The translations under genes and the position numbers were made by a program. From NCBI RefSeq assembly GCF_037204085.1, contig NZ_JBBCBW010000013.1:62001-126000 (forward strand): DNA of 64,000 bases, given 5' to 3'. Positions 28,258 to 36,258 of the stretch are shown here, piece by piece. Position 1 is the first letter of the stretch; every line of letters begins with the position of its first letter. The stretch is from Variovorax sp037204085 (GTDB lineage: Bacteria > Pseudomonadota > Gammaproteobacteria > Burkholderiales > Burkholderiaceae_C). The notes below the pieces were generated by a model that was given only the letters and a program-made list of their open reading frames with translations, was not told the origin of the DNA and searched no databases.

Positions 28258-28627
28258 CGGCGCCGCACAGCGCTTCGATGGCCAGCACGGCCGCAAAGCC
28301 GATCAGGTAGGCCAGCACGTCCCACCAATCGGCCGTACTGCCGAGCACGATGCGCAGCGCGCGGTTCGGAATGTGCAGGTGCCAGGCCGATGCCAGGAAC
28401 TGGCCCAGCTCAACCGCCAAGCCCACCCCGAGCGCGGCCAGCGCCAATGGCAGCACGCGCGCGGCAAAGAAGGTCTTGAAGACGACGTAGACCCACGCCA
28501 CGGCCAGCACGTCGCCGAAGAAACTCCGCAGCCAGCCCCATCGCGCGCCGACGGTGGCCAGCAGCACGAGAACAAAGAACAGGGCCACCGCCCACACCAG
28601 AGAAAGAGGATCGAAACGCCATCGCAT
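28202..28627 (-). CDS. DUF2809/VanZ-like small membrane protein
   Basis: 141 residues with about four transmembrane helices; a late GSTADWWDVLAYLIGF motif is typical of DUF2809, a VanZ-like family of unknown function. The start at 28627 (MRWRFDP) is taken because the first helix begins at once; a second ATG at 28639 would add four residues. Its start codon shares the CATG with the plus-strand acyltransferase start, and its last 56 bases are antisense to mtgA. The Arg/Ala-rich C-terminal tail (RAARPTACAPRWSKPVR) lies in that overlap and may be a consequence of it. Confidence 0.7.
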   Translation of the reverse strand: MRWRFDPLSLVWAVALFFVLVLLATVGARWGWLRSFFGDVLAVAWVYVVFKTFFAARVLPLALAALGVGLAVELGQFLASAWHLHIPNRALRIVLGSTADWWDVLAYLIGFAAVLAIEALCGAVRAARPTACAPRWSKPVR

Positions 28628-29543
28628 GACCCGTATCATCGCGCCCATGCTGGCAAAGCTCACAGGTTGGTTGTTGTTGGGGATCGTCCGGTTGCTCACG
28701 GGGGCCCAAGCGCGCTGGTATGGCTGCCCGCCCAAGGCCGAGCAGCGCATCTATTTCGCGAACCATCAGAGCCACGCCGACCTCGTGATGATCTGGGCCG
28801 CCCTGCCTGAAGAGCTGCGCAGCATCACCCGGCCCATTGCAGCGCGCGACTACTGGGCCAACACGCCGTTCAAGCGTTGGATCACGACCGAGGTGTTCAA
28901 CGCGGTGTATGTTGAACGGGCGGCCGCTGCGCCCGCTTCGGCAGCACCGGCGGCAGCCGCTGCGGCGGAACCTGAGGCGCCGCCCGCGCCAGTACGCGAC
29001 ACCGTTGCAGCGCCAGCCGAGCGCATCGAGCCTTCGATGGAGCCGTTGCTGCCGCTGGCTCCAGCGGCGCAGACCGTCGTCGATGTGGCCCCCGAGGCTT
29101 TCGACGAGATTCAAGGGCGGCTCGATCTTCCCGCGCCGCCGCCCCCGGTCGCGCCCCCTGTCGAACCACCGTCCGTCGCGCCGGAAACAGCGCCTTCGGA
29201 ACCCGCTGCAGCTCCCACCTCCGATCCGCTCGCACCCTTGGTCGAAGCACTGCGCAGCGGCGACTCGATCATCATCTTTCCCGAAGGCACGCGCGGCCAC
29301 ACGGGCGAGCCGCAGAAGTTCAAGTCGGGCCTCTACACGCTCGCGACAATGTTTCCTGACGTGGTGCTGGTGCCCGCATGGATCGACAACGTGCAGCGCG
29401 TCATGCCCAAGGGCGAGATCGTGCCGGTACCGATCCTGTGTTCCGTGACCTTCGGTGCGCCAATCCGCGCGGAAGAAGGCGAAGAGCGCCGCCCTTTCCT
29501 CGATCGCGCGCGTGCTGCGGTGATTGCTTTGCGCGATGTTTGA
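28626..29543 (+). CDS. 1-acylglycerol-3-phosphate acyltransferase-like protein with a Pro/Ala-rich insertion
   Basis: 305 residues. The PlsC (acyltransferase) motifs are present: NHQSHAD at residue 46 (the HX4D motif, catalytic His) and EGTRG at residue 220. Normally about 65-75 residues separate them; here the gap is about 170 because about 100 Ala/Pro/Glu-rich residues (28920-29223) are inserted after VFNAVYVERA. It presumably acylates lysophospholipid, making phosphatidate for the adjacent cytidylyltransferase. An N-terminal hydrophobic segment anchors it. ATG 28626 has a distant AAGAGGA; ATG 28647 is the alternative. The inserted region is low-complexity but in frame, with no stop, so the gene is not broken. 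Confidence 0.85.
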   Translation: MTRIIAPMLAKLTGWLLLGIVRLLTGAQARWYGCPPKAEQRIYFANHQSHADLVMIWAALPEELRSITRPIAARDYWANTPFKRWITTEVFNAVYVERAAAAPASAAPAAAAAAEPEAPPAPVRDTVAAPAERIEPSMEPLLPLAPAAQTVVDVAPEAFDEIQGRLDLPAPPPPVAPPVEPPSVAPETAPSEPAAAPTSDPLAPLVEALRSGDSIIIFPEGTRGHTGEPQKFKSGLYTLATMFPDVVLVPAWIDNVQRVMPKGEIVPVPILCSVTFGAPIRAEEGEERRPFLDRARAAVIALRDV

Positions 29544-29607
29544 AATGAAGGCTTTTTCTTTGCGTGGTGTTTTTTGCGGGCCGTCTTCGAGGCGCGCCCC
29601 CGCCGAC

Positions 29608-29822
29608 GGGGTACCTTTCTCCGCGAATGTCCCCCGGCCTGCGGCCTCCTCCTTTATTTCGCTGCGCAAGGCACCCCGCCAGCGGGAGCGTGATTCAGAG
29701 CAGTCGTTGATCAGCGGTACACCCAGAGCGTGCCCAGGTGCACAGGGCATCGGGTACTCCCCGCAGCGAAATAAAGGAGGAGGGGCGCAGCCCCGGGGGA
29801 CATTCGCGGAGGGGAGTACCCG
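29608..29822. repeat. Long inverted repeat between plsC- and cdsA-like genes
   Basis: The 351-base gap 29544-29894 contains no gene. Its main content is an inverted repeat of ~60-base arms separated by ~95 bases. Two blocks are perfect: CTCCGCGAATGTCCCCCGG (29619-29637) with its complement at 29793-29811, and TCCTCCTTTATTTCGCTGCG (29647-29666) with its complement at 29762-29781. The outer ends share GGGTAC. It may be a REP- or MITE-like element. No target-site duplication was identified. The rest of the gap has only the ribosome site AAGGAAAA before the cdsA-like gene. Confidence 0.8.
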
Positions 29823-29894
29823 GTGGCCTTTGCACAAGCCCCGAACAACAGCGCCTAGAACGCAGTCCCCAACAACGCGCGAAGGAAAACTGAC

Positions 29895-30884
29895 ATGAAC
29901 CAGTTCCTGCGCAGCCTCACCCCGACCCAGCAAGTCGCGACCCTGTTCCTCATCGTCTTCGGCCTGCTCGTGATCGCAAGCACAGCGGCGCTCTTCCTGA
30001 GCTTCAGGGAACGCCGCAACCCCGTGCACGACGCCACCTGGCAAGCCGAACTCGCCCACTATCGCAAGCTGCTGGGCACCACCTGGTTCATGGTCATCGT
30101 GTTCTGGGTTGGCTGGGCCTTGGGCGAAACCGTGGCCACCGTGCTGTTCGCGCTCATCGCCTTCTTCGCACTGCGCGAGTTCATCACCCTTTCGCCCACA
30201 CGCCGCGGCGACCACCGCAGCCTGATCCTGGCCTTCTTCGTGGTGCTGCCGATCCAGTTCTGGCTCGTGGCCACCGCCCGCTTCGACCTGTTCACCGTGT
30301 TCATTCCGGTCTACGTGTTCCTTGCGATTCCGGTCGCAAGCGCACTCGCCAACGACCCCAGCCACTTTCTCGAGCGCAACGCCAAGCTGCAATGGGGCAT
30401 CATGGTCTGCGTCTACGGCATGAGCCACGTGCCGGCGCTGCTTCTGCTGAGCTTTCCGGGCTACGAAGGCAAGAGCGCGTTCCTCGTTTTCTTCCTGGTG
30501 TTCGTGGTGCAGACCTCGGTGCTGGTGCAGCACGTGATCTCACGCCGCTCGCAGCGCAAGCCCTTTGCGCCCAACGTCAGCCGCAGCTTCAACTGGACCA
30601 GCTGGGGCATCGGCATCGTGGTGGCCAGCCTGGTGGGTGCGCTGTTCTCGTTCATTACGCCTTTCAAGTTCGGCCAGGCGCTGGCCGTCTCGTTCATCGC
30701 CTGCATCGCCGGCTCCATGGGCCACCTGGTGATGAAGGCGCTCAAGCGCGACCGCGGCATTCCCAACTGGGGCAAGAAAGGGGTCGGCGTGACCGGCGCC
30801 AATGGCCTGCTCGACCGGGTGGACGCACTGTGTTTTGCGGCGCCCATCTTCTTTCATTCGATCCGCTGGTACTTCAACGTCTGA
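29895..30884 (+). CDS. CdsA-like phosphatidate cytidylyltransferase
   Basis: 329 residues with about eight transmembrane helices. It should convert phosphatidic acid and CTP to CDP-diacylglycerol. The C-terminal signature is altered: KALKRDRGIPNWGKKG ... GANGLLDRVDAL, where the family usually has SxxKRxxxxKDxxxxxPGHGGxxDRxD; the LLDRVD core is intact. An ORF like this beside a PlsC-like gene forms a small phospholipid cassette. It is probably a YnbB-type paralogue rather than the essential CdsA, since the lipid-A/rseP neighbours of cdsA are missing. ruvC begins four bases after the stop. Confidence 0.87.
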   Translation: MNQFLRSLTPTQQVATLFLIVFGLLVIASTAALFLSFRERRNPVHDATWQAELAHYRKLLGTTWFMVIVFWVGWALGETVATVLFALIAFFALREFITLSPTRRGDHRSLILAFFVVLPIQFWLVATARFDLFTVFIPVYVFLAIPVASALANDPSHFLERNAKLQWGIMVCVYGMSHVPALLLLSFPGYEGKSAFLVFFLVFVVQTSVLVQHVISRRSQRKPFAPNVSRSFNWTSWGIGIVVASLVGALFSFITPFKFGQALAVSFIACIAGSMGHLVMKALKRDRGIPNWGKKGVGVTGANGLLDRVDALCFAAPIFFHSIRWYFNV

Positions 30885-30888
30885 CGAC

Positions 30889-31437
30889 ATGCGCATTCTC
30901 GGTATCGACCCCGGCCTCCTAACCACCGGCTTCGGCGTGGTGGATGCGGACGGCCACGCGCTGCGCTACGTTGCAAGCGGCACCATCAGCACCCGACACC
31001 TGGGCAGCGGCAACCTGCCGGCGCGCCTCAAGGTGCTGTTCGACGGCATTGCCGAAATCGCCGAGCGCTACCAGCCCGACGCTTCGGCGGTCGAAATCAT
31101 TTTCGTCAACGTCAACCCGCAGTCGACGCTCCTGCTGGGCCAGGCGCGCGGCGCCTGCGTAACCTCGCTGGTGAACAGCAAGCTCACAGTGGCTGAATAC
31201 ACCGCGCTGCAAATGAAGAAAGCCGTGGCCGGCCACGGCCAGGCTGCCAAGGCACAGGTACAAGAAATGGTGAAGCGCCTGCTCGACCTACCGGGCTTGC
31301 CGGGCGCGGACGCAGCCGATGCGCTAGGCATTGCCATCACGCATGCGCAGGTGGGCCGTTCGATGGCACGGCTGGCCGAAGCGGCCGATCTGTCGAAAAC
31401 GCACGCCGGCACCTACCGGCAAGGCCGCTCGAGGTAG
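30889..31437 (+). CDS. ruvC: Holliday junction endonuclease RuvC
   Basis: 182 residues. RuvC resolves Holliday junctions; the four catalytic acids are recognisable: Asp7 in MRILGIDPGL, Glu in SAVEIIFVNVNPQ, and the Asp pair in PGADAADALGIAITH. A LLLGQARG segment fits the family. ruvA and ruvB are not in the window, as elsewhere in this group. It is four bases behind the cdsA-like gene and may be read with it; convergent with the minus-strand 58-residue gene 51 bases away. Confidence 0.96.
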   Translation: MRILGIDPGLLTTGFGVVDADGHALRYVASGTISTRHLGSGNLPARLKVLFDGIAEIAERYQPDASAVEIIFVNVNPQSTLLLGQARGACVTSLVNSKLTVAEYTALQMKKAVAGHGQAAKAQVQEMVKRLLDLPGLPGADAADALGIAITHAQVGRSMARLAEAADLSKTHAGTYRQGRSR

Positions 31438-31488
31438 CGCCGTTCAGGCGCTCATCAATGGCGCGGCGCAAGCCAGGCCTGCTACCAG

Positions 31489-31665
31489 CTAGGCCACCCG
31501 CTCGGCGATCAGCACCGCAAAGAAGCCGAACGCCGCGAGCAACGTCCACTTGAGCACGATCCAGCCGAAGCGCCGGTACTTGACCTGCCCTGTTCCCGCA
31601 TAGAACGCGAACGACACGCCCGCCACCAGCAAAAGCAGCAGGATGGCCCAACGGAAGACAAGCAT
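31489..31665 (-). CDS. 58-residue two-helix membrane protein downstream of lpxC
   Basis: 58 codons from ATG 31665 to TAG. Two hydrophobic segments, about residues 6-22 (AILLLLLVAGVSFAF) and 36-54, are separated by a basic loop (GQVKYRRFGW). The loop likely faces the cytoplasm with both ends outward. It begins 32 bases after the lpxC stop on the same strand, so it is probably the last gene of the dcw transcript. No motif or named family is recognised. Codon composition matches the surrounding genes and it has a clear start, but the ribosome site is weak. Confidence 0.65.
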   Translation of the reverse strand: MLVFRWAILLLLLVAGVSFAFYAGTGQVKYRRFGWIVLKWTLLAAFGFFAVLIAERVA

Positions 31666-31697
31666 TGCGTGGCGAGAGGAACTGAAGAACCGGCCTG

Positions 31698-32621
31698 CTA
31701 CCAGGCCCGCGCCACTTCGCCGAAACCGCGCGGTGCGCGCTTCTCGTCTTCGAAAGTGACGATCTCGTAAGCGTCGCTGTGGGTGAGCAGTTCACGCAGC
31801 AGCTTGTTGTTGAGCGCGTGGCCCGAACGGAACGCGGTGTAGGCGGCCAGCAGCGGCTTGCCGATGATGTACAGGTCGCCCATTGCGTCGAGGATCTTGT
31901 GCTTCACGAACTCGTCGTCGTAGCGCAGCCCGCCGGCATTGAGCACCTTGGTGTCGTCCATCACGATGGCGTTGTCCAGCCCGCCGCCGAGCGCCAGGCC
32001 CTTGCTGCGCATGTACTCGACTTCCTTCGTGAAGCCGAAGGTGCGTGCGCGCGCGATGTCGCGGCTGTAGGAGTCTTTGCCGAGATCGAACTCCACGCGC
32101 TGGCCGGTGGAATTGACCACGCGGTGATCGAAGTCGATCTCGAAGCTCAGCTTGTAGCCGTGATACGGCTCCAAGCTTGCCCACTTCTCGTTGGCGCCCT
32201 CGCCTTCGCGCACCTCGACCTTGCGGGTCACGCGGATGAAACGGCGCGGCGCCTTCTGCAGCTCGATGCCCGCGCTTTGCAGCAAAAACACGAACGAAGA
32301 GGCCGACCCGTCGAGGATCGGCACTTCGTCGGCCGTGATGTCGATGTAGAGGTTGTCGATGCCCAGGCCCGCGCAGGCCGACATCAGGTGTTCGACCGTC
32401 TGCACCTTCGCCCCGCCGGTCGAGACCGTGGAAGCCAGGCGCGTATCGGTCACCGCTTCGGCGGTCATGCGGATGTCGACCGGCTCGGGCAGGTCGACGC
32501 GCCGGAACACGATGCCGGTGTCCGCCGGAGCCGGGCGCAGCGTGAGCTCCACGCGTTGCCCGCTGTGAAGCCCCACGCCCACGGCGCGGCTGATCGACTT
32601 GAGAGTTCTTTGTTGCAGCAC
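31698..32621 (-). CDS. lpxC: UDP-3-O-acyl-N-acetylglucosamine deacetylase
   Basis: 307 residues from GTG 32621 (the family length is about 305). Zinc enzyme for the committed step of lipid A synthesis. LpxC marks: LKSISRAVGVGLHSGQRVELTL, TVEHLMSACAGLGIDN with a zinc His, EVPILDGSASSFVFLL, and the later KHKILDAMGDLYIIG and RSGHALNNKLL (His and Asp). The GTG is chosen since MLQQRTLKS is the usual N-terminus; longer readings continue into a non-coding region. It follows ftsZ after 202 bases with an inverted repeat in the gap. Confidence 0.96.
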   Translation of the reverse strand: MLQQRTLKSISRAVGVGLHSGQRVELTLRPAPADTGIVFRRVDLPEPVDIRMTAEAVTDTRLASTVSTGGAKVQTVEHLMSACAGLGIDNLYIDITADEVPILDGSASSFVFLLQSAGIELQKAPRRFIRVTRKVEVREGEGANEKWASLEPYHGYKLSFEIDFDHRVVNSTGQRVEFDLGKDSYSRDIARARTFGFTKEVEYMRSKGLALGGGLDNAIVMDDTKVLNAGGLRYDDEFVKHKILDAMGDLYIIGKPLLAAYTAFRSGHALNNKLLRELLTHSDAYEIVTFEDEKRAPRGFGEVARAW

Positions 32622-32714
32622 GCCCGGGATTTTAGGCGGGCGACGGGCGTGGCGGCCTATGCCCCTCGCTATGGCACCGATAGACATAGGTTCTATTTCA
32701 AGCGGGGGCGATGG

Positions 32715-32809
32715 ACGCAAAGGGCACGAAGCGAACGCAGCGCCTAGAGCGGCGGAAGTCCCTTTCAGGTCTTCCCCGTACCCCTTGCGAACCTTCGTGC
32801 CCTCTGCGT
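32715..32809. repeat. Inverted repeat between ftsZ and lpxC
   Basis: ACGCAAAGGGCACGAAG (32715-32731) is complementary to CTTCGTGCCCTCTGCGT (32793-32809) except for one base, giving 16 of 17 pairs around a ~61-base loop. Beyond it, GAACGCA and TGCGAA-like ends show partial further symmetry. No U-tract follows, so it is unlikely to be a terminator. It may be a dispersed intergenic repeat. Confidence 0.65.
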
Positions 32810-32823
32810 TCGGTGGCCTGGCC

Positions 32824-34044
32824 TCAGTCAGCCTGACGGCGCAGGAAGGCGGGGATCTCGAAGTCGTCCATGCCGCCCGAAGACAGCGCGTCCACCTTGG
32901 CCGCGGCCATCGTGCGGTTGGTACGCCACACGCTGGGAACCGCCATGCCGTCGTAGTTGGGCTGGCTCACGCCGTGGCCGCCGTGGCCTGCATGGCCCGT
33001 ACCGCCGAGCGTGGGCACGTTGAACGGGATGTTGTCGGTGCCGGTGCGGATCACTTCGAGCGTCGGTGCCTGGCGGCGTGCGTCGGCGCGCGAGAGGCCG
33101 GTGGCCACCACGGTCACGCGCATTTCGTCGCCCAGGCTCTCGTCGTAGGCCGCGCCGTAGATTACGTGCGCATCGGGCGAGGCGTAGGCGCGGATGGTGT
33201 TCATCGCGAGCTTCGACTCGTTCAGCTTCAGCGAACCCTTCGACGCGGTCACCAGCACCAGCACGCCCTTGGCGCCCGAAAGGTCGATGCCTTCGAGCAG
33301 CGGGCACGCCACGGCCTGTTCGGCGGCGATGCGGGCGCGGTCGGGGCCGGCAGCGGCTGCAGTGCCCATCATGGCCTTGCCCGGCTCGCCCATCACGGTG
33401 CGCACGTCTTCGAAGTCGACGTTCACGCCGCCGTACTCGTTGATGATTTCCGAGATGCCGCCCACGGCGTTCTTCAGCACGTCGTTGGCGTGCGCGAAGG
33501 CTTCGTCCTGGGTGATGTCCTCGCCCAGCACGTCGAGCAGCTTCTCGTTGAGCACCACGATCAGCGAGTCGACATTGGCTTCGAGCTCAGCCAGGCCGGC
33601 GTCGGCGTTGGTCATGCGGCGGCCACCTTCCCAGTCGAAGGGCTTGGTCACCACACCCACGGTGAGGATGCCCATTTCCTTTGCCACGCGTGCGATCACG
33701 GGGGCGGCGCCGGTGCCGGTGCCGCCGCCCATGCCGGCCGTGATGAACAGCATGTGCGCGCCGTCGATGGCCGCGCGAATGTCGTCCACCGCGGCTTCGG
33801 CCGCATCACGGCCCTTGTCGGGCTTGCTGCCGGCGCCCAGGCCGCTGGTGCCCAGCTGGATGATCTTGTGTGCGTTGCTGCGCTGGAGCGCCTGCGCGTC
33901 GGTGTTGGCGCAGACGAACTGAACGCCCTGCACGCCACGCTCCATCATGTGCGCGACGGCATTGCCGCCGCCGCCGCCGACTCCGATCACCTTGATCTGA
34001 GTGCCTTGGTTGAATTCTTCGACTTCGATCATTTCGATGGTCAT
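32824..34044 (-). CDS. ftsZ: Cell division protein FtsZ
   Basis: 406 residues, tubulin-like GTPase that forms the Z-ring. The tubulin signature GGGTGTG is at residues 106-112; KVIGVGGGGGNAV at the start binds nucleotide, and NVDFEDVRTVM contains the T7 region. A short linker (about 320-385, Gly/His-rich) leads to the C-terminal peptide DDFEIPAFLRRQAD, which binds FtsA and ZipA. AAGGAG precedes ATG 34044. A 170-base gap to ftsA could hold a local promoter; I see none that is convincing. Confidence 0.98.
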   Translation of the reverse strand: MTIEMIEVEEFNQGTQIKVIGVGGGGGNAVAHMMERGVQGVQFVCANTDAQALQRSNAHKIIQLGTSGLGAGSKPDKGRDAAEAAVDDIRAAIDGAHMLFITAGMGGGTGTGAAPVIARVAKEMGILTVGVVTKPFDWEGGRRMTNADAGLAELEANVDSLIVVLNEKLLDVLGEDITQDEAFAHANDVLKNAVGGISEIINEYGGVNVDFEDVRTVMGEPGKAMMGTAAAAGPDRARIAAEQAVACPLLEGIDLSGAKGVLVLVTASKGSLKLNESKLAMNTIRAYASPDAHVIYGAAYDESLGDEMRVTVVATGLSRADARRQAPTLEVIRTGTDNIPFNVPTLGGTGHAGHGGHGVSQPNYDGMAVPSVWRTNRTMAAAKVDALSSGGMDDFEIPAFLRRQAD

Positions 34045-34214
34045 TTCTAACTCCTTGAATTTTGCAGTTGCCGTTGTGTATCTATGAATTTTTCTGGTGT
34101 CTTGACGAGTTCAACGTAGCCGTCGTCGCGGCGGTGGACCTGTGCGCCGCCATCGCTCGTTGAAATGCAAGGGAGGGCCGCCGCGTGCGAGCCAGAGTGG
34201 GGAGTGATTCATGG

Positions 34215-35444
34215 TCAGAAGTTCCCCACGATGAAGTCCTTGAAACGTCCGAACGCAGTCTTTACGGATCCGTTCTTCTGCGCGACCTTGAAGCCGCGCA
34301 TGCGTGCGAAGCGCGCTTCTTCGAGCAGGCCCATCACAGTGGCGGCGCGCGGCTGCGCGACCATGTCGGACAACGCGCTCGAATACTTCGGAATGCCGCG
34401 CCGCACCGGCTTCAGGAAAATGTCTTCGCCGAGCTCGACCATGCCGGGCATCACTGCGCTGCCGCCCGTGAGCACCACGCCCGAAGACAGCACCTCTTCG
34501 TAGCCCGACTCGCGCACCACCTGCTGCACCAGCGAAAAGATTTCTTCGATGCGCGGTTCGATCACACCGGCCAGCGCCTGCTTGCTCAGCATGCGCGGGC
34601 CGCGGTCGCCGAGGCCGGGCACTTCCACCTGCTGGTCCGGATCGGCCAGCAATTGCTTGGCGTAGCCGCTCTCGACCTTGATGTCTTCCGCGTCCTTGGT
34701 GGGCGTGCGCAGCGCCATCGCGATGTCGCTGGTAATCAGGTCGCCCGCAATCGGAATCACCGCGGTATGGCGGATCGCGCCGTTGGTGAAGATCGCCACG
34801 TCGGTGGTGCCCGCGCCAATGTCGACCAGCACCACGCCGAGCTCGCGTTCGTCCTCGGTCAGCACCGCCTGGCTCGAGGCCAGCGGGTTGAGCATCAGTT
34901 GGTCGACCTCGAGGCCGCAGCGGCGCACGCACTTGATGATGTTCTCGGCCGCGCTTTGCGCGCCGGTCACGATGTGCACCTTGGCTTCGAGCCGCATGCC
35001 GCTCATGCCGATCGGCTCCTTCACGTCCTGGCCGTCGATCACGAACTCCTGCGGCTCCACCAGCAACAGGCGCTGGTCGCTCGAGATGTTGATGGCGCGC
35101 GCGGTTTCCACCACGCGGGCCACGTCGGCGGGCGTGACTTCCTTGTCCTTCACCGCCACCATGCCGCTCGAATTGATGCCGCGGATGTGGCTGCCGGTAA
35201 TGCCCGTGTAGACGCGGCTGATCTTGCAGTCGGCCATCAGCTCGGCCTCTTTCAAGGCCTGCTGGATGCTCTGCACGGTGGCGTCGATGTTCACCACCAC
35301 GCCGCGCTTCAGTCCGTTGCTCGGCGCAATGCCGAGTCCGGCCAGCTTGAGTTCACCGCCGGGCAGCACCTCGGCCACCACCACCATCACCTTGGCGGTG
35401 CCGATGTCGAGTCCGACAACCAGGTCTTTGTATTCTTTGGGCAT
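34215..35444 (-). CDS. ftsA: Cell division protein FtsA
   Basis: 409 residues, actin-like membrane tether for FtsZ. ATP-binding segments: LVVGLDIGTAKVMVVVAE (phosphate 1), VVLVDIGAGTTDVAIF (phosphate 2) and SGVVLTGGSAVMPGM (adenosine). The C-terminus ends with a basic-hydrophobic helix (KTAFGRFKDFIVGNF) that fits the membrane-targeting sequence. Starting at ATG 35444 with GAGGA just upstream. It follows ftsQ by 23 bases. Confidence 0.97.
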   Translation of the reverse strand: MPKEYKDLVVGLDIGTAKVMVVVAEVLPGGELKLAGLGIAPSNGLKRGVVVNIDATVQSIQQALKEAELMADCKISRVYTGITGSHIRGINSSGMVAVKDKEVTPADVARVVETARAINISSDQRLLLVEPQEFVIDGQDVKEPIGMSGMRLEAKVHIVTGAQSAAENIIKCVRRCGLEVDQLMLNPLASSQAVLTEDERELGVVLVDIGAGTTDVAIFTNGAIRHTAVIPIAGDLITSDIAMALRTPTKDAEDIKVESGYAKQLLADPDQQVEVPGLGDRGPRMLSKQALAGVIEPRIEEIFSLVQQVVRESGYEEVLSSGVVLTGGSAVMPGMVELGEDIFLKPVRRGIPKYSSALSDMVAQPRAATVMGLLEEARFARMRGFKVAQKNGSVKTAFGRFKDFIVGNF

Positions 35445-35467
35445 TGAATGTCCTCGGTATTCGCTAT

Positions 35468-36256
35468 TTACTTCTTCTTGGTCTTCGGGTCGGTAACGAC
35501 CGTGGTGACGCCACGAAGGCGCAACGCATAGGCATCGTTGTGGCGCAGATCGGCCCCTTCGACGTCCGCCGCGGTGCGGTGGTATTGGCCCGCGACTTGC
35601 GTCACGGTTTTCAGGAAACGTTGCGCACGCGCGGCCACTTCTTCGGGCTGGCCGCGGCCGAGCTCGATTTCGGCGCCGCTGTTCAGCACCACCTTCCAGC
35701 TGCCCCGGCTCGAAAGCGTGAGCTCGTCGACGCTGAAGTCGTAGGGCTGGAAGATCGGCGCAATCACGCGGTACATGCCCAGCACCTGGCCGGCCTGTTC
35801 GATGGGACCGTCGAGCCGCGGCAGGCGGTCGTCGACCTCGGCCACGTTGGCTTCGAACACATCGCCGAAGCCGTTGATCAGCTTCGAACCCGCCTCGTCG
35901 CCCCAGTTGGCCACCGGCACCTGCTCGGTCAGCGTGACGCGCAGCTTGTTCGGAAACTCGCGCCGCACCACCGCCTTGCGCACCCAGGGCACCGACTCGA
36001 AAGCCGTTCTCGCGCGGGCGAGATCGACCGTGAAGAAGTTGCCCGAAAGCTGGGGCGCCACATTCGCGCGCAGCGTCACGGCGTTGTTGTGCGTCACGTC
36101 GCCGTCGACCTTGATTCCGCCGATGGGAAAGAAAGGCTGCCGCAGCACCCACCATGCGCCCGCCGCCAGCAGCATGAGCGCCACCACCGCGAACGCGAGG
36201 TTCGAGACGATGTTCATGAGCTTGACGTCGAATGGCGCCTGGATGCTGTCGGCCAT
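35468..36256 (-). CDS. ftsQ: Cell division protein FtsQ
   Basis: 262 residues. A short cytoplasmic N-terminus, one transmembrane helix (about 17-38, IVSNLAFAVVALMLLAAGAWWVL), then a POTRA domain (about 45-115, FFPIGGIKVDGDVTHNNAVTLRANV) and the FtsQ/DivIB beta-domain to the C-terminus. It bridges the early and late divisome with FtsL and FtsB. The start ATG 36256 lies two bases after the ddlB stop; longer in-frame readings run into ddlB. FtsB is absent here, as usual. Confidence 0.94.
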   Translation of the reverse strand: MADSIQAPFDVKLMNIVSNLAFAVVALMLLAAGAWWVLRQPFFPIGGIKVDGDVTHNNAVTLRANVAPQLSGNFFTVDLARARTAFESVPWVRKAVVRREFPNKLRVTLTEQVPVANWGDEAGSKLINGFGDVFEANVAEVDDRLPRLDGPIEQAGQVLGMYRVIAPIFQPYDFSVDELTLSSRGSWKVVLNSGAEIELGRGQPEEVAARAQRFLKTVTQVAGQYHRTAADVEGADLRHNDAYALRLRGVTTVVTDPKTKKK

Positions 36257-36258
36257 GG

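Noticed and set aside
29524..29898. 124-codon frame across the plsC-cdsA gap
   Set aside because: Its content is the inverted repeat; composition is not protein-like and no ribosome site precedes it.
28410..30533. Long minus-strand frame opposite the acyltransferase and cdsA-like genes
   Set aside because: Crosses the inverted repeat and two supported genes; no recognisable domain.
32622..32823. Rho-independent terminator after ftsZ
   Set aside because: The inverted repeat lacks a U-tract and has a very long loop.
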